Of a stretch of DNA of 64,000 nucleotides, positions 26,620 to 33,966 are shown in pieces; positions within the stretch are counted from its first letter, which is position 1; every line of letters begins with the position of its first letter. The stretch covers positions 1-64,000 of the forward strand of contig CAJTLG010000001.1 in the NCBI GenBank assembly GCA_910577395.1. Reading direction: 5' to 3'. Both the position numbers and the translations under genes were made by a program. The notes under the pieces were generated by a model that saw only the letters and a list, made by a program, of their open reading frames with translations, searched no databases and had not been told where the DNA came from. The stretch is from an uncultured Vampirovibrio sp. (lineage in GTDB: Bacteria; Cyanobacteriota; Vampirovibrionia; Gastranaerophilales; Gastranaerophilaceae).

Positions 26620-27003
26620 ATGAACAATCAAATGAGAGCAAGATATTTAGAGGCTGCAAAAACCCCTGATGAGCCGCTTTTTATTCCAAAGGATGCCATG
26701 GAAATCTTCGGTATTGCATCGCATAGCACCTTACAAAGGTTTGATAAAATTGGCCTTATTAAGGCAAAAAGAAACAGTATAGGCCACAGGCGCTATACTT
26801 ATAATCAAATTGAATTTATGAAAAAGCTGCAAAAGCTTATAGAGCTTGATATTTCGCTGCTTACAATTAAAACACTAATGGAATACGAGATTGAAGAAGG
26901 CAGAAACCCTGAAGAATTTATTGAAAAATTTGCCGCATTTTATACGAAACGTATCTATTCCGCCAACCGCAACAAAGCTCGTAAAGCTAAAAGGCAGGGA
27001 TAG
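26620..27003 (+). CDS. MerR-like HTH transcriptional regulator (127 aa)
   Basis: The winged-helix MerR pattern is clear: LFIPKDAMEIFGIASHSTLQRFDKIGLI (residues about 20-47, split as domain start and recognition helix), RNSIGHRRYTYNQIEF for the wing, then a helix with MKKLQKLIELDISLLTIKTL. The C-terminus is short, with no ligand or metal domain and no cysteines. It probably binds DNA, perhaps the inverted repeat 39-72 nt upstream, giving autoregulation; the divergent dehydrogenase is the nearest other target. There is no Shine-Dalgarno and the start codon is inferred from the domain start. Confidence 0.72.
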   Translation: MNNQMRARYLEAAKTPDEPLFIPKDAMEIFGIASHSTLQRFDKIGLIKAKRNSIGHRRYTYNQIEFMKKLQKLIELDISLLTIKTLMEYEIEEGRNPEEFIEKFAAFYTKRIYSANRNKARKAKRQG

Positions 27004-27038
27004 ACACCATTTTGGGTAAAAACACCGTCATTTTGAAC

Positions 27039-27067
27039 TTGTTTCAGGGCTTTAAAAGTGCTATAAT
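27039..27067 (+). promoter_or_regulatory. promoter of the HEPN/MNT pair
   Basis: TTGTTT (27039-27044), a 17-nt spacer and TATAAT (27062-27067). A leader of about 21 nt follows, containing AGGAG 8 nt before the ATG at 27095. Confidence 0.6.
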
Positions 27068-27094
27068 TGCGTAAAGTCTTTCAGGAGAAATCAA

Positions 27095-27502
27095 ATGAGC
27101 CTTAATGCCGATAACCTTGAAAAATCATACAAAACACTGCTTAAATGCTATCTGGATTATCAGGAAAATCAAAATTCCGCTCTTGCCGAGTATATTGAAG
27201 ATTCCTGCATAAAAAGGTTTGAATACACCCTTGAAACGGCCTGGAAGCTTATGAAAAAAATGTTAATCAAAAAATACGGCAAAGATGAATCAGAGCTTAC
27301 AATAAATAATATTTTCAGGTTTTCTGAGGGCTACGGATATTGCAAAAACTGGGAAACCTGGAAACTGTATTACCAAAAGCGCAATAATACCGCACATGAA
27401 TACAACCTTGAAAAATCAAGGGAGCTTGTAAAAATTATCCCGGAATTTTTGGCTGATGTTGAATTTTTTATTGCCGAATTTAAGGGAAACAGTGATGATT
27501 AA
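27095..27502 (+). CDS. HEPN-domain protein, HI0074/HepT-like (candidate toxin)
   Basis: A 135-aa helical protein. RFEYTLETAWKLMKKML is the HI0074-family core, and residues 96-103 read RNNTAHEY, an exact RX4HXY motif. In HepT/MntA systems (established for Shewanella), that motif forms the RNase site and its tyrosine is AMPylated by the MNT partner. The next gene encodes such an MNT nucleotidyltransferase and overlaps by 8 nt. In the HI0074 branch the pair is described only as a nucleotidyltransferase with its binding subunit, so toxicity is an inference. It has its own promoter and a good Shine-Dalgarno. Confidence 0.82.
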   Translation: MSLNADNLEKSYKTLLKCYLDYQENQNSALAEYIEDSCIKRFEYTLETAWKLMKKMLIKKYGKDESELTINNIFRFSEGYGYCKNWETWKLYYQKRNNTAHEYNLEKSRELVKIIPEFLADVEFFIAEFKGNSDD

Positions 27503-27800
27503 AGGTGTTACGGCTGATGAATACTGTGTAATCCTTGATATTCTTGCCCCTTGGTATAAAAAATACGATTTTTATTTTTACGGTTCAAGGGTAAAAGGCG
27601 ATTATAGGCCGCTTTCAGACCTGGATATTATGATTAAAGGCTCTTGTGAGGCGGATTTTGATGATATGGACATGTTGAAATCCGCATTTGACAACTCAAA
27701 TTTGCCATATATCGTAAATTTTGCCGATTATTACAGGCTTTCAGAGGATTTTTATAATCTGATTAAGAACGATTTAATTGAAATTCCGATTGACCGGTAA
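27495..27800 (+). CDS. minimal nucleotidyltransferase (MNT), candidate antitoxin
   Basis: A 101-aa protein from the ATG at 27495 (a GTG at 27492 is also in frame). The catalytic motif is GSRVKGDYRPLSDLD: Gly30-Ser31, ten residues, then Asp42-x-Asp44, the GSX10DXD signature of polymerase-beta-type MNT proteins. A third acidic residue could be Asp78. By family, MNT partners of HEPN proteins transfer AMP to the HEPN tyrosine and neutralise it. The gene overlaps the HEPN gene, implying coupled translation and a fixed ratio. Confidence 0.85.
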   Translation: MIKGVTADEYCVILDILAPWYKKYDFYFYGSRVKGDYRPLSDLDIMIKGSCEADFDDMDMLKSAFDNSNLPYIVNFADYYRLSEDFYNLIKNDLIEIPIDR

Positions 27801-27810
27801 TCAAGCGCAA

Positions 27811-29142
27811 TTAAGGCCTCATCACAGGCTCACGGGTTTCGCTTTCGATGTTTATGTCCGGCGCAATATTTGAGGTTAGTCTTTCTGTGTGCTTTTTTAC
27901 CTTTTTATCCCGCATAAAATTTTTCATCTTATCATAATCAAATGCATCCTCCCACCGTGCAATTACAGTGGTGGCAACGCAATTGCCGATTAAATTCACT
28001 GTTGTGCGCCCCATATCAAGGATTTGGTCAATACCTAGCAATATGGCAACCCCTACAACCGGCAGCCCAAAGCCTGAAAGCGTTCCCGTTAATACAACAA
28101 GTGAAACCCTTGGCACACCTGCAATTCCCTTTGATGTAAGCATCAAAGTCAGCATTATAAGCAGCTGCTGCTTAATCGGAATGTCAATTCCCGCAATTTG
28201 TGCACAAAAGAGTGCGGTTAATGCCAGATAAAGTGTTGAGCCGTCAAGGTTAAACGTGTATCCTGTCGGCATAACAAAGCTCACAATGTTTTTTGGCACC
28301 CCGAATTTTTCCATTACATCCATTGCCTTAGGCAGTGCCGCCTCAGAGCTTGCAGTTGTAAAAGCAAGCAGAGCAGGCTCTTTAAGGGCTTTAATAAGCG
28401 AAGAAAAGGGTATATTAATGATTTTGCATACTAGAAACAGTACAATTACCACAAATAGGGCAAGGGACAAGTATGTAACCCCGATAAGCTTTGCATAGCT
28501 TGCAAGAATACCTATTCCGTTTTTGCCGATAGTGGCTGAAATGGCGCCAAATACGCCAATTGGTGCAAACAGCATTACAAATTCGGTAAATTTAAACATA
28601 ATTTCGCATGTGCTTTGCAGGAAATCAAGCACCGGGCGGGCTTTTTTGCCCACCGCGCATATTGCAAGCGCAAAAAATATTGAGAATACCACAATTTGCA
28701 ATAAATTTCCCTCTGCCATTGCCTGAAATACGCTTGTGGGAACCATATCCGTCAACATATGCGAAAGCGAATGGTCAATCTGCACGTGCTGCATTTTTTC
28801 AACAGCGCTCATTGAAACCGTTGCTAAATCTATATTAAAGCCCACTCCGGGTTTAAAAACATTTGCCATTACAAGCCCTAAAACAAGGGCAATTGTTGTC
28901 ACAATCTCAAAATAAAGAAGGGTTTTAAGGCCTATTTTCCCGAGATGTTTAACATCGCCGTGGCCTGCAATTCCGACTACCAACGTGGCAAAAATCAGCG
29001 GTGCGATTATCATTTTAACCATTCTCAAAAACACATCCGCCAAAGGCTGCATTCTGACTGCATATTCGGGGCATAACCACCCGAAAATAATTCCCGCAAT
29101 CAACGCCAAAAAGATAAATAAAGTCAATTTTGAGCTGGACAT
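27811..29142 (-). CDS. dicarboxylate/amino-acid:cation symporter (DAACS family, DctA/GltP-like)
   Basis: A 443-aa membrane protein with about eight helices and two re-entrant loops. Signatures: the serine-rich loop AFTTASSEAALPKAMD, the NLDGSTLY motif and DMGRTTVNLIGNCVAT, which holds the substrate-binding Asp and Asn residues. By family, it takes up glutamate, aspartate or C4-dicarboxylates with Na+ or H+; the sequence alone does not decide which. The end is charged and likely cytoplasmic. It has its own promoter, TACAAT, 6 nt before the ATG, although yqeK ends just upstream. Confidence 0.92.
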   Translation of the reverse strand: MSSSKLTLFIFLALIAGIIFGWLCPEYAVRMQPLADVFLRMVKMIIAPLIFATLVVGIAGHGDVKHLGKIGLKTLLYFEIVTTIALVLGLVMANVFKPGVGFNIDLATVSMSAVEKMQHVQIDHSLSHMLTDMVPTSVFQAMAEGNLLQIVVFSIFFALAICAVGKKARPVLDFLQSTCEIMFKFTEFVMLFAPIGVFGAISATIGKNGIGILASYAKLIGVTYLSLALFVVIVLFLVCKIINIPFSSLIKALKEPALLAFTTASSEAALPKAMDVMEKFGVPKNIVSFVMPTGYTFNLDGSTLYLALTALFCAQIAGIDIPIKQQLLIMLTLMLTSKGIAGVPRVSLVVLTGTLSGFGLPVVGVAILLGIDQILDMGRTTVNLIGNCVATTVIARWEDAFDYDKMKNFMRDKKVKKHTERLTSNIAPDINIESETREPVMRP

Positions 29143-29148
29143 AATACA

Positions 29149-29178
29149 ATTGTAATATAAAAAATTATTTTGTGTAAT
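29149..29178 (-). promoter_or_regulatory. promoter placed for a leaderless symporter start
   Basis: The reverse strand reads ATTACA (29178-29173), an 18-nt spacer and TACAAT (29154-29149), with 6 nt to the ATG at 29142 and no Shine-Dalgarno. It overlaps the 3' end of yqeK. Confidence 0.4.
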
Positions 29179-29788
29179 TTTTCACAGACTGAAGTAACCA
29201 ATTGTAAACATCAATGGTGACGGGGCATATGGCCAATTCTCTATCGCATAAACTTTTTATTGTTTCTTTAAAACACTCTAAAAGTGCCATATCTAGGCCT
29301 TTTTCGCCGTTGTTATCGTCTAAAATCCTTGTTATGCGGGCTATATAGGCTTTATCCCGTGTGCGCCCTTCAATTTTATCAGCAAGGAATATAATCTTCT
29401 CAAACCTGCTCATACCAACCTTTCCAAGGGTATGGCACCTGATTGAGGATAATATTTCCTCATCCCTGATTTTGAAAATTTCCCGCGCAAGGTGCTCTCC
29501 TACTGGCGCGTGGTAAGTTTTATAGTTTAAAAGCTCGCTGCTGTCCATGTTTTGGATTTTTGTTTTTATAATGTTTAAAAGTTCGTCATTTGCCATGCAT
29601 TTGGCGCAATCGTGCAAAAGCCCTGCAAGCTCTGCTTTTTCAGGGTTTTCATCATACCTTTTTGCAAGCTCTGCGGCACATTCAGCCACCCCAAGGGTAT
29701 GGGTAAATCTTTCTTTATTTAAACTTGCCTCTAAGTGCCTTATAATCTTGTTTTTAACGCCCTCAAATCCTGTAAAGCTGCTTGTCAT
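29165..29788 (-). CDS. yqeK: YqeK-like HD-domain hydrolase (Ap4A hydrolase)
   Basis: A 207-aa HD protein. The HD motif is AGLLHDCAKCM with an earlier His in RFTHTLGVAECAAEL; YKTYHAPVGEHLAR and IRCHTLGK supply the other metal ligands, and FLADKIEGRTRD is the YqeK signature. By family, it cleaves diadenosine tetraphosphate symmetrically. It follows nadD with a 26-nt overlap, the usual nadD-yqeK order in Gram-positives and relatives. The N-terminal ten residues may be an over-long start. Confidence 0.9.
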   Translation of the reverse strand: MTSSFTGFEGVKNKIIRHLEASLNKERFTHTLGVAECAAELAKRYDENPEKAELAGLLHDCAKCMANDELLNIIKTKIQNMDSSELLNYKTYHAPVGEHLAREIFKIRDEEILSSIRCHTLGKVGMSRFEKIIFLADKIEGRTRDKAYIARITRILDDNNGEKGLDMALLECFKETIKSLCDRELAICPVTIDVYNWLLQSVKNYTK

Positions 29789-30368
29789 CTATATATTCCC
29801 TAACCTTATCATCCACTAAACCTGTTATGTGTTTTTTATTTGAAACCATTTCCCTTATCTGATTGGATGAAACATCAATGTAGTCAATGGTTTTAGCCGG
29901 TTTTACACGAAAGCCTTCCCTTGAAAGTGCCTCTATGTCTGATTTTTCGACACCGGAATGTCTTTTTAGCACAATAAATTCCAATTTTTCTTTCAAAATT
30001 TCAGGATTTTTCCATTTTTTTATGCCTATTAATGCGTCATAGCCTATGATAAACGGAATTTGCACGCTTGAAACACAGCTGTTATCGGTTTTTTTGCTAT
30101 TTAACAGATAATTTACGGTCTGAAACGTGTAAGAGGGGCAGCCAAGGCGGCTTTCAATATCCGATACTTCCCCTAAATCCTTATCAACACACAGTTTCAA
30201 CATATTGTATCTGTGGATAAAATCCAGAGTTTCCTTGTGCGGCGGGCAAAATGCCGGTACAAAAATTATTTTGTCAAAATTAAATTCAGCCTTAATTGCG
30301 CGTGCAAGGCTGATATGCCCGCGATGCGGTGGGTTAAAAGTACCGAAAAAATAACAGTTTTGCCCCAT
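29763..30368 (-). CDS. nadD: nicotinate-nucleotide adenylyltransferase
   Basis: A 201-aa nucleotidyltransferase. GTFNPPHRGH is the N-terminal GxFxPxHxGH motif, FVPAFCPPHK the family signature, FIIGYDAL the substrate loop and DVSSNQIREMVSNKK the C-terminal (I/V)SSTxIR-like motif. By family, it makes NaAD from NaMN and ATP in NAD synthesis. It is translationally linked to yqeK. The nadK gene for NADP formation is elsewhere in this window at 48547. Confidence 0.93.
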   Translation of the reverse strand: MGQNCYFFGTFNPPHRGHISLARAIKAEFNFDKIIFVPAFCPPHKETLDFIHRYNMLKLCVDKDLGEVSDIESRLGCPSYTFQTVNYLLNSKKTDNSCVSSVQIPFIIGYDALIGIKKWKNPEILKEKLEFIVLKRHSGVEKSDIEALSREGFRVKPAKTIDYIDVSSNQIREMVSNKKHITGLVDDKVREYIDDKQLYRI

Positions 30369-30421
30369 TCAATTTTGCCCGTGTTCTAAATCTTCCTTGA
30401 TTATATTACAATTATTTTGTT

Positions 30422-32065
30422 ATGTATAATTTGGATTCTTTGAGCTTAAAATTTTTAATTGAAGAAAATGCGGATTTTTTAAATGGTGCGGTTGTGCAAA
30501 AAATCCAGATGCCCTCCCGCCGTGAAATCCTTCTATCCATGCGGAATTTGGGGGAAAACAGAAAATTTTATATAAACCTTAATCCAAAATTTCCCCACCT
30601 GAATTTTATTACCCAAAAGCCGCTCTACGCCTTTAAAATACCCCAGGAACCCCCTATGTTTTGTATGCTGCTCAGAAAGCATCTGGAGGGCGCAAAACTA
30701 AGCAGGGTGCAGGTTGTGGAGTATGAAAGAATTGTTGAGCTGTATTTTGATATTTATGATGAAATAGGGTCAAAAACCCCTATGTGCCTGGCTTTAGAGC
30801 TTATGGGCAAGCATTCTAATGCGGTTTTATACAATGCTAAAAATAAGATAATAGCGGGGTGTTTACACAATATTTCCCCGGAAAAAAGCTCTGTAAGAGA
30901 GATTTGGGGCGGCGTGAATTATATATATCCGCCAAAGCAAGATAAGACAGACATTTTAAGGACTTCTATCTCTGAATTTTATACCCTGTCTGATGTTGAA
31001 ATTTCAAGCCGTTATTACTATCTGTCAAAGGGTTTGACGGATTTTACGCTTGAAAGTGCTGCAGCACAAGGATTTATAGATGATAGGGCAAAATTATTTT
31101 CATATTTGCAAAATATAATAGCCGGAAAAACTACTGTTGTTAGGGATTTTTGGATAAAAAATCTTGAAAACGAAGGTATATCTTTAGATATGAGTGATAT
31201 CAGGTGCCTAAATCCTTTAATAGAGGTGTATTTTTCCAATTTTGTTATGAAAGACCTGCTTGAAAAAAAGAAGAAAACCCTTGAAACCCTTGTTGCAAAA
31301 GAGATTTCGCGGCTTAATTCGGTTTTGCAAAATGCGGATAAAAAAACATCGTATCTTGCCTATAAACAATTGGGAGAGCTGATTTTAGCCAATATTTATA
31401 AAATTCCTGAAGGGGCAGAGAAAATTACCCTTGAAGGGGCTGAAATCCGCTTAGACCCTTTTAAAACACCTGCTCAAAACGCTCAAACCTTCTTTGGGCT
31501 TTATTCTAAGGGTAAAACTGCACATGATGTTGCAACCGTCCGGGCTAAAGAGGCACAAAATACGCTTGAATATTTAAATAGCGTGCTTTTTACCATAAAA
31601 AACGCTGATAAACCGGAGTTTTTGGATGAGATAGCAGACGAAATGACTGATTTTACCGGAAATTCAGGTGCTGCCGTTTTGAAACCGCGCGGCGTGCAAA
31701 AATCGGCAAAAAGCAAAGAAAAATTAAACGTGCAAACCATTGTGCATGAAGGATTTGAGCTACTTTTAGGCAAAAATAACAAGCAAAACGATTATCTTAT
31801 AAAAAAGCTTTCAAGCCCTGAGGATATTTGGTTTCACGCTCTGGGGTGCCCGTCTTCCCATGTTTTTGTGAGGACAGAAAATGGCAGGAAACAAGTGCCT
31901 GACAGCGTTTTGCTGTATGCGGCAAAACTTGTTAAGCAAAATTCTCCAATGAGAGAAAGTGCTAAAGCCTCAATAATTTATACTAAAAGAAAATACCTAA
32001 AACGTCCGCCTGATACACATTTGGCCTATGTTACATATCGGGAAGAAAAGGAAATTGTAGTGTAG
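30422..32065 (+). CDS. rqcH: NFACT-family protein, RqcH/Rqc2 homologue
   Basis: A 547-aa protein with an NFACT-N domain (residues 1-220), a coiled-coil middle (about 270-400) and a C-terminal NFACT-R/DUF814 domain (DIWFHALGCPSSHVFV, then VPDSVLLYAAKLVKQNS). By family, RqcH binds stalled 50S subunits and adds alanine tails. Two changes stand out: the Asp-Arg pair needed for alanyl-tRNA binding is Glu102-Arg103 here (VEYERIVEL), and the C-terminal lysine/glycine motif is altered (KYLKRPPDTHLAYVTY). Tailing activity is therefore uncertain. A possible TACAAT (30407-30412) lies 9 nt before the ATG. Confidence 0.88.
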   Translation: MYNLDSLSLKFLIEENADFLNGAVVQKIQMPSRREILLSMRNLGENRKFYINLNPKFPHLNFITQKPLYAFKIPQEPPMFCMLLRKHLEGAKLSRVQVVEYERIVELYFDIYDEIGSKTPMCLALELMGKHSNAVLYNAKNKIIAGCLHNISPEKSSVREIWGGVNYIYPPKQDKTDILRTSISEFYTLSDVEISSRYYYLSKGLTDFTLESAAAQGFIDDRAKLFSYLQNIIAGKTTVVRDFWIKNLENEGISLDMSDIRCLNPLIEVYFSNFVMKDLLEKKKKTLETLVAKEISRLNSVLQNADKKTSYLAYKQLGELILANIYKIPEGAEKITLEGAEIRLDPFKTPAQNAQTFFGLYSKGKTAHDVATVRAKEAQNTLEYLNSVLFTIKNADKPEFLDEIADEMTDFTGNSGAAVLKPRGVQKSAKSKEKLNVQTIVHEGFELLLGKNNKQNDYLIKKLSSPEDIWFHALGCPSSHVFVRTENGRKQVPDSVLLYAAKLVKQNSPMRESAKASIIYTKRKYLKRPPDTHLAYVTYREEKEIVV

Positions 32066-32066
32066 C

Positions 32067-32276
32067 CTAATCAGCCTTTTCAAGCTTAATTTTATAACCG
32101 TATTCTTTTGCTATTATTTCAAGCTCATCGTATCGAAGCATTCCCCTGTAAAGTTTACCAGAAAGCGCGGTTGCTGTATATTTCCTTTTGGTTTTTGATG
32201 TCAAAAGTGCCGCAAGCTTTTCATATGTTAGTGCCTCCTGCGCCATAATGGTTTTTAACATTTTTCTTGAATTCAT
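32067..32276 (-). CDS. small HTH-like protein (69 aa), paralogue of the protein at 690-923
   Basis: A short protein resembling an XRE-type HTH: EALTYEKLAALLTSK, then YTATALSGKLYRGML as recognition helix region, and EYGYKIKLEKAD at the end. The pattern matches the 77-aa protein at 690. The ATG at 32276 is preferred over the one at 32303, because a promoter (TTGTTA-17-TTAAAT) ends 6 nt before 32276 and would exclude the upstream codon. It ends 1 nt after the convergent rqcH stop. DNA binding is inferred. Confidence 0.58.
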   Translation of the reverse strand: MNSRKMLKTIMAQEALTYEKLAALLTSKTKRKYTATALSGKLYRGMLRYDELEIIAKEYGYKIKLEKAD

Positions 32277-32282
32277 ATTTGT

Positions 32283-32311
32283 ATTTAAATACTTTATTGA
32301 CATTATAACAA
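32283..32311 (-). promoter_or_regulatory. promoter placed for a leaderless start at 32276
   Basis: The reverse strand reads TTGTTA (32311-32306), a 17-nt spacer and TTAAAT (32288-32283), then ACAAAT and the ATG. A separate TATAAT covers 32304-32299 and would give a leader of about 17 nt. Confidence 0.4.
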
Positions 32312-32389
32312 AATAAATTTACAATAGTCATTATTAATTATATTTAGTTAATAATAACTAAAAATATTGCATAATGTTGGAGATGAATT

Positions 32390-32577
32390 TTGTCTAAACT
32401 TGAAATTAAATTGTACTTTAAATCGGCAAATGTAACAATTCCGCTTGTTTCAATAGACAATCTGGCTAAAGCCTGCCTATTGCAGTGAAAAATAGGGATG
32501 AGAAAAATAAACTCAAGATTTTGGCGTCAAATTTTATTGATTCATTTAACGGAATTAATGAAATTCTAGAGCATTAA
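32390..32577 (+). pseudogene. frameshifted remnant of a small unknown gene
   Basis: From a TTG at 32390 (GGAG 6 nt upstream), 32 codons read SKLEIKLYFKSANVTIPL and onward to IDNLAK, then hit TGA at 32486. The +1-shifted frame around 32470 continues with a protein-like SLPIAVKNRDEKNKLKIL and ILASNFIDSFNGINEILEH to TAA at 32575. Joined near NLAK/SLPI, the two give about 62 residues. A terminator directly follows the second stop. This suggests one gene broken by a single-base indel, either real decay or a sequencing error. The family is not recognised. Confidence 0.42.
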
Positions 32578-32610
32578 AAAACAGGCTCTGTTTGATTTAG
32601 AGCCTGTTTT
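32576..32610. terminator. bidirectional rho-independent terminator
   Basis: AAAACAGGCTCT and AGAGCCTGTTTT form a perfect stem with a 9-nt loop, with A5 before and T4 after. On the minus strand it ends the ctpA-2 transcript, which stops at 32633; on the plus strand it ends the remnant gene. Confidence 0.82.
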
Positions 32611-32632
32611 ATCACCCTATACAACACAAAAA

Positions 32633-33847
32633 TTAATATCGCCTTTTTGCCATTCTCTTGCCGGCAAGAATATCGTTTGCCTTCTGCAGCTGCGGGTCGC
32701 GTTCAGCCTTAATATCATCTGCGGTTATTTCAACCTCAATATCAGGCTCTATACCTTTTTTGTTGATATCAGTGCCGTTTGGGGTCAGGTATTTTTGAAT
32801 TGTGATGTGCATTGCAGCCCCGCCCGGCAGTTTGTTAATCTCTTGCACCAGGCCTTTGCCGAAGGATTTTTTCCCTACAATTGTGGCTCTGCCGTTGTCT
32901 TTCAGTGCTCCTGAAAGAATTTCACTGGCACTTGCACTGCCGCCGTTAATTAAAACGACCATTGGTTGGCGTGAAAGCACTTTACCTGTTGACCTTTGGG
33001 TTTCTTTATATCCGTCCCTGTCAACCGTGGAAACAATTACCTGTCCGTCAAGCAGCATATCCGCAATGAAAATTGCATTGGTTAAAAGGCCGCCGGGGTT
33101 AGACCTTAAATCAAGTATAATTCCGTCTTTATCCCTGTTTTCAATTAGTGCGTTTTGAAATTCCATTGTTGCGTTTTTGCTTATAAAAGAGCTAAGCCTT
33201 ATATACCCTACATTTGGGGATAATTTTGCATATTTTGGCACCTTTGTTGAAACTGATTTTAGTTCAATGTTTGCCCTTGTTATTTTGTATAGTTTTGGTT
33301 CTTCGTTTCCTCTCTTAACCAAAAGCTCTACCTGTGTGCCTTCCTGGCCTCTGATTTTGTCTGCAGCCGCATCCACGGTTATTCCTTTTGTGGATTTGCC
33401 GTCAATTTCAAGGATTTCATCCTCTGCCTTCAGGCCTGCTTTTTCGCCGGGGGTGTCTTCTAGGGGTGCTATAATCAATAATTTTCCGTCCCTAACCCCT
33501 ATCTGTACGCCAATACCCTTTAGGGAGCCTTGGATTGAGTCGTTTTCTTCCCCGTATTCTTTTGGGTTTAAAAATTTTGTATAAACGTCATTAAGGCTTG
33601 AAACCATTGTATCTATTGCAACATAGGCATCTTCATCCGTTTTAATTACGGAATCATACTTATGGCGCCACCTTGCCCAGTTTTGGTTATTATTAGTCTG
33701 GTCTACAAATTTTGTATCAATTAGTTTCCAAACCTTGTCATACAGGGCCTGCGGGGTTTGTGCAAGCACCGGGTTAAAGGCAGTTGTTATATACGCCATA
33801 ACCAAAAGCAGCAGTGTCGAAGCTAATTTTTTCCATATATTCTTCAT
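32633..33847 (-). CDS. S41 family C-terminal processing protease (CtpA-like), copy 2
   Basis: A 404-aa exported protease from the ATG at 33847; the longer frame to 33904 adds 19 residues before a typical signal peptide (KLASTLLLLVMAYITTAF), so the internal ATG is chosen. The PDZ domain (about 105-185) has LKGIGVQIGVRDG and GLKAEDEILEIDG. The Ser-Lys dyad lies in GGSASASEILSGAL and KKSFGKGLVQ, with LDLRSNPGGLL between. It is closely similar to copy 1 at 15523 but stands alone. The family trims or degrades exported proteins. A strong terminator follows. Confidence 0.92.
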   Translation of the reverse strand: MKNIWKKLASTLLLLVMAYITTAFNPVLAQTPQALYDKVWKLIDTKFVDQTNNNQNWARWRHKYDSVIKTDEDAYVAIDTMVSSLNDVYTKFLNPKEYGEENDSIQGSLKGIGVQIGVRDGKLLIIAPLEDTPGEKAGLKAEDEILEIDGKSTKGITVDAAADKIRGQEGTQVELLVKRGNEEPKLYKITRANIELKSVSTKVPKYAKLSPNVGYIRLSSFISKNATMEFQNALIENRDKDGIILDLRSNPGGLLTNAIFIADMLLDGQVIVSTVDRDGYKETQRSTGKVLSRQPMVVLINGGSASASEILSGALKDNGRATIVGKKSFGKGLVQEINKLPGGAAMHITIQKYLTPNGTDINKKGIEPDIEVEITADDIKAERDPQLQKANDILAGKRMAKRRY

Positions 33848-33931
33848 TGTACTCTTTTTAAACCTCCATAAAGCAATATAATTTAATTTTAATATAAAAT
33901 ACACTCTAAGACAAATTCCGGTGAAATTTAT

Positions 33932-33960
33932 TTGGCAAAAAGGCTTTTATAAAGTAAAAT
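33932..33960 (+). promoter_or_regulatory. sigma70-type promoter for a leaderless CHASE2 cyclase start
   Basis: TTGGCA (33932-33937), an ideal 17-nt spacer and TAAAAT (33955-33960). The ATG at 33967 is 6 nt further. AAGG at 33961-33964 is too close to the ATG to serve as a Shine-Dalgarno. Confidence 0.65.
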
Positions 33961-33966
33961 AAGGCT

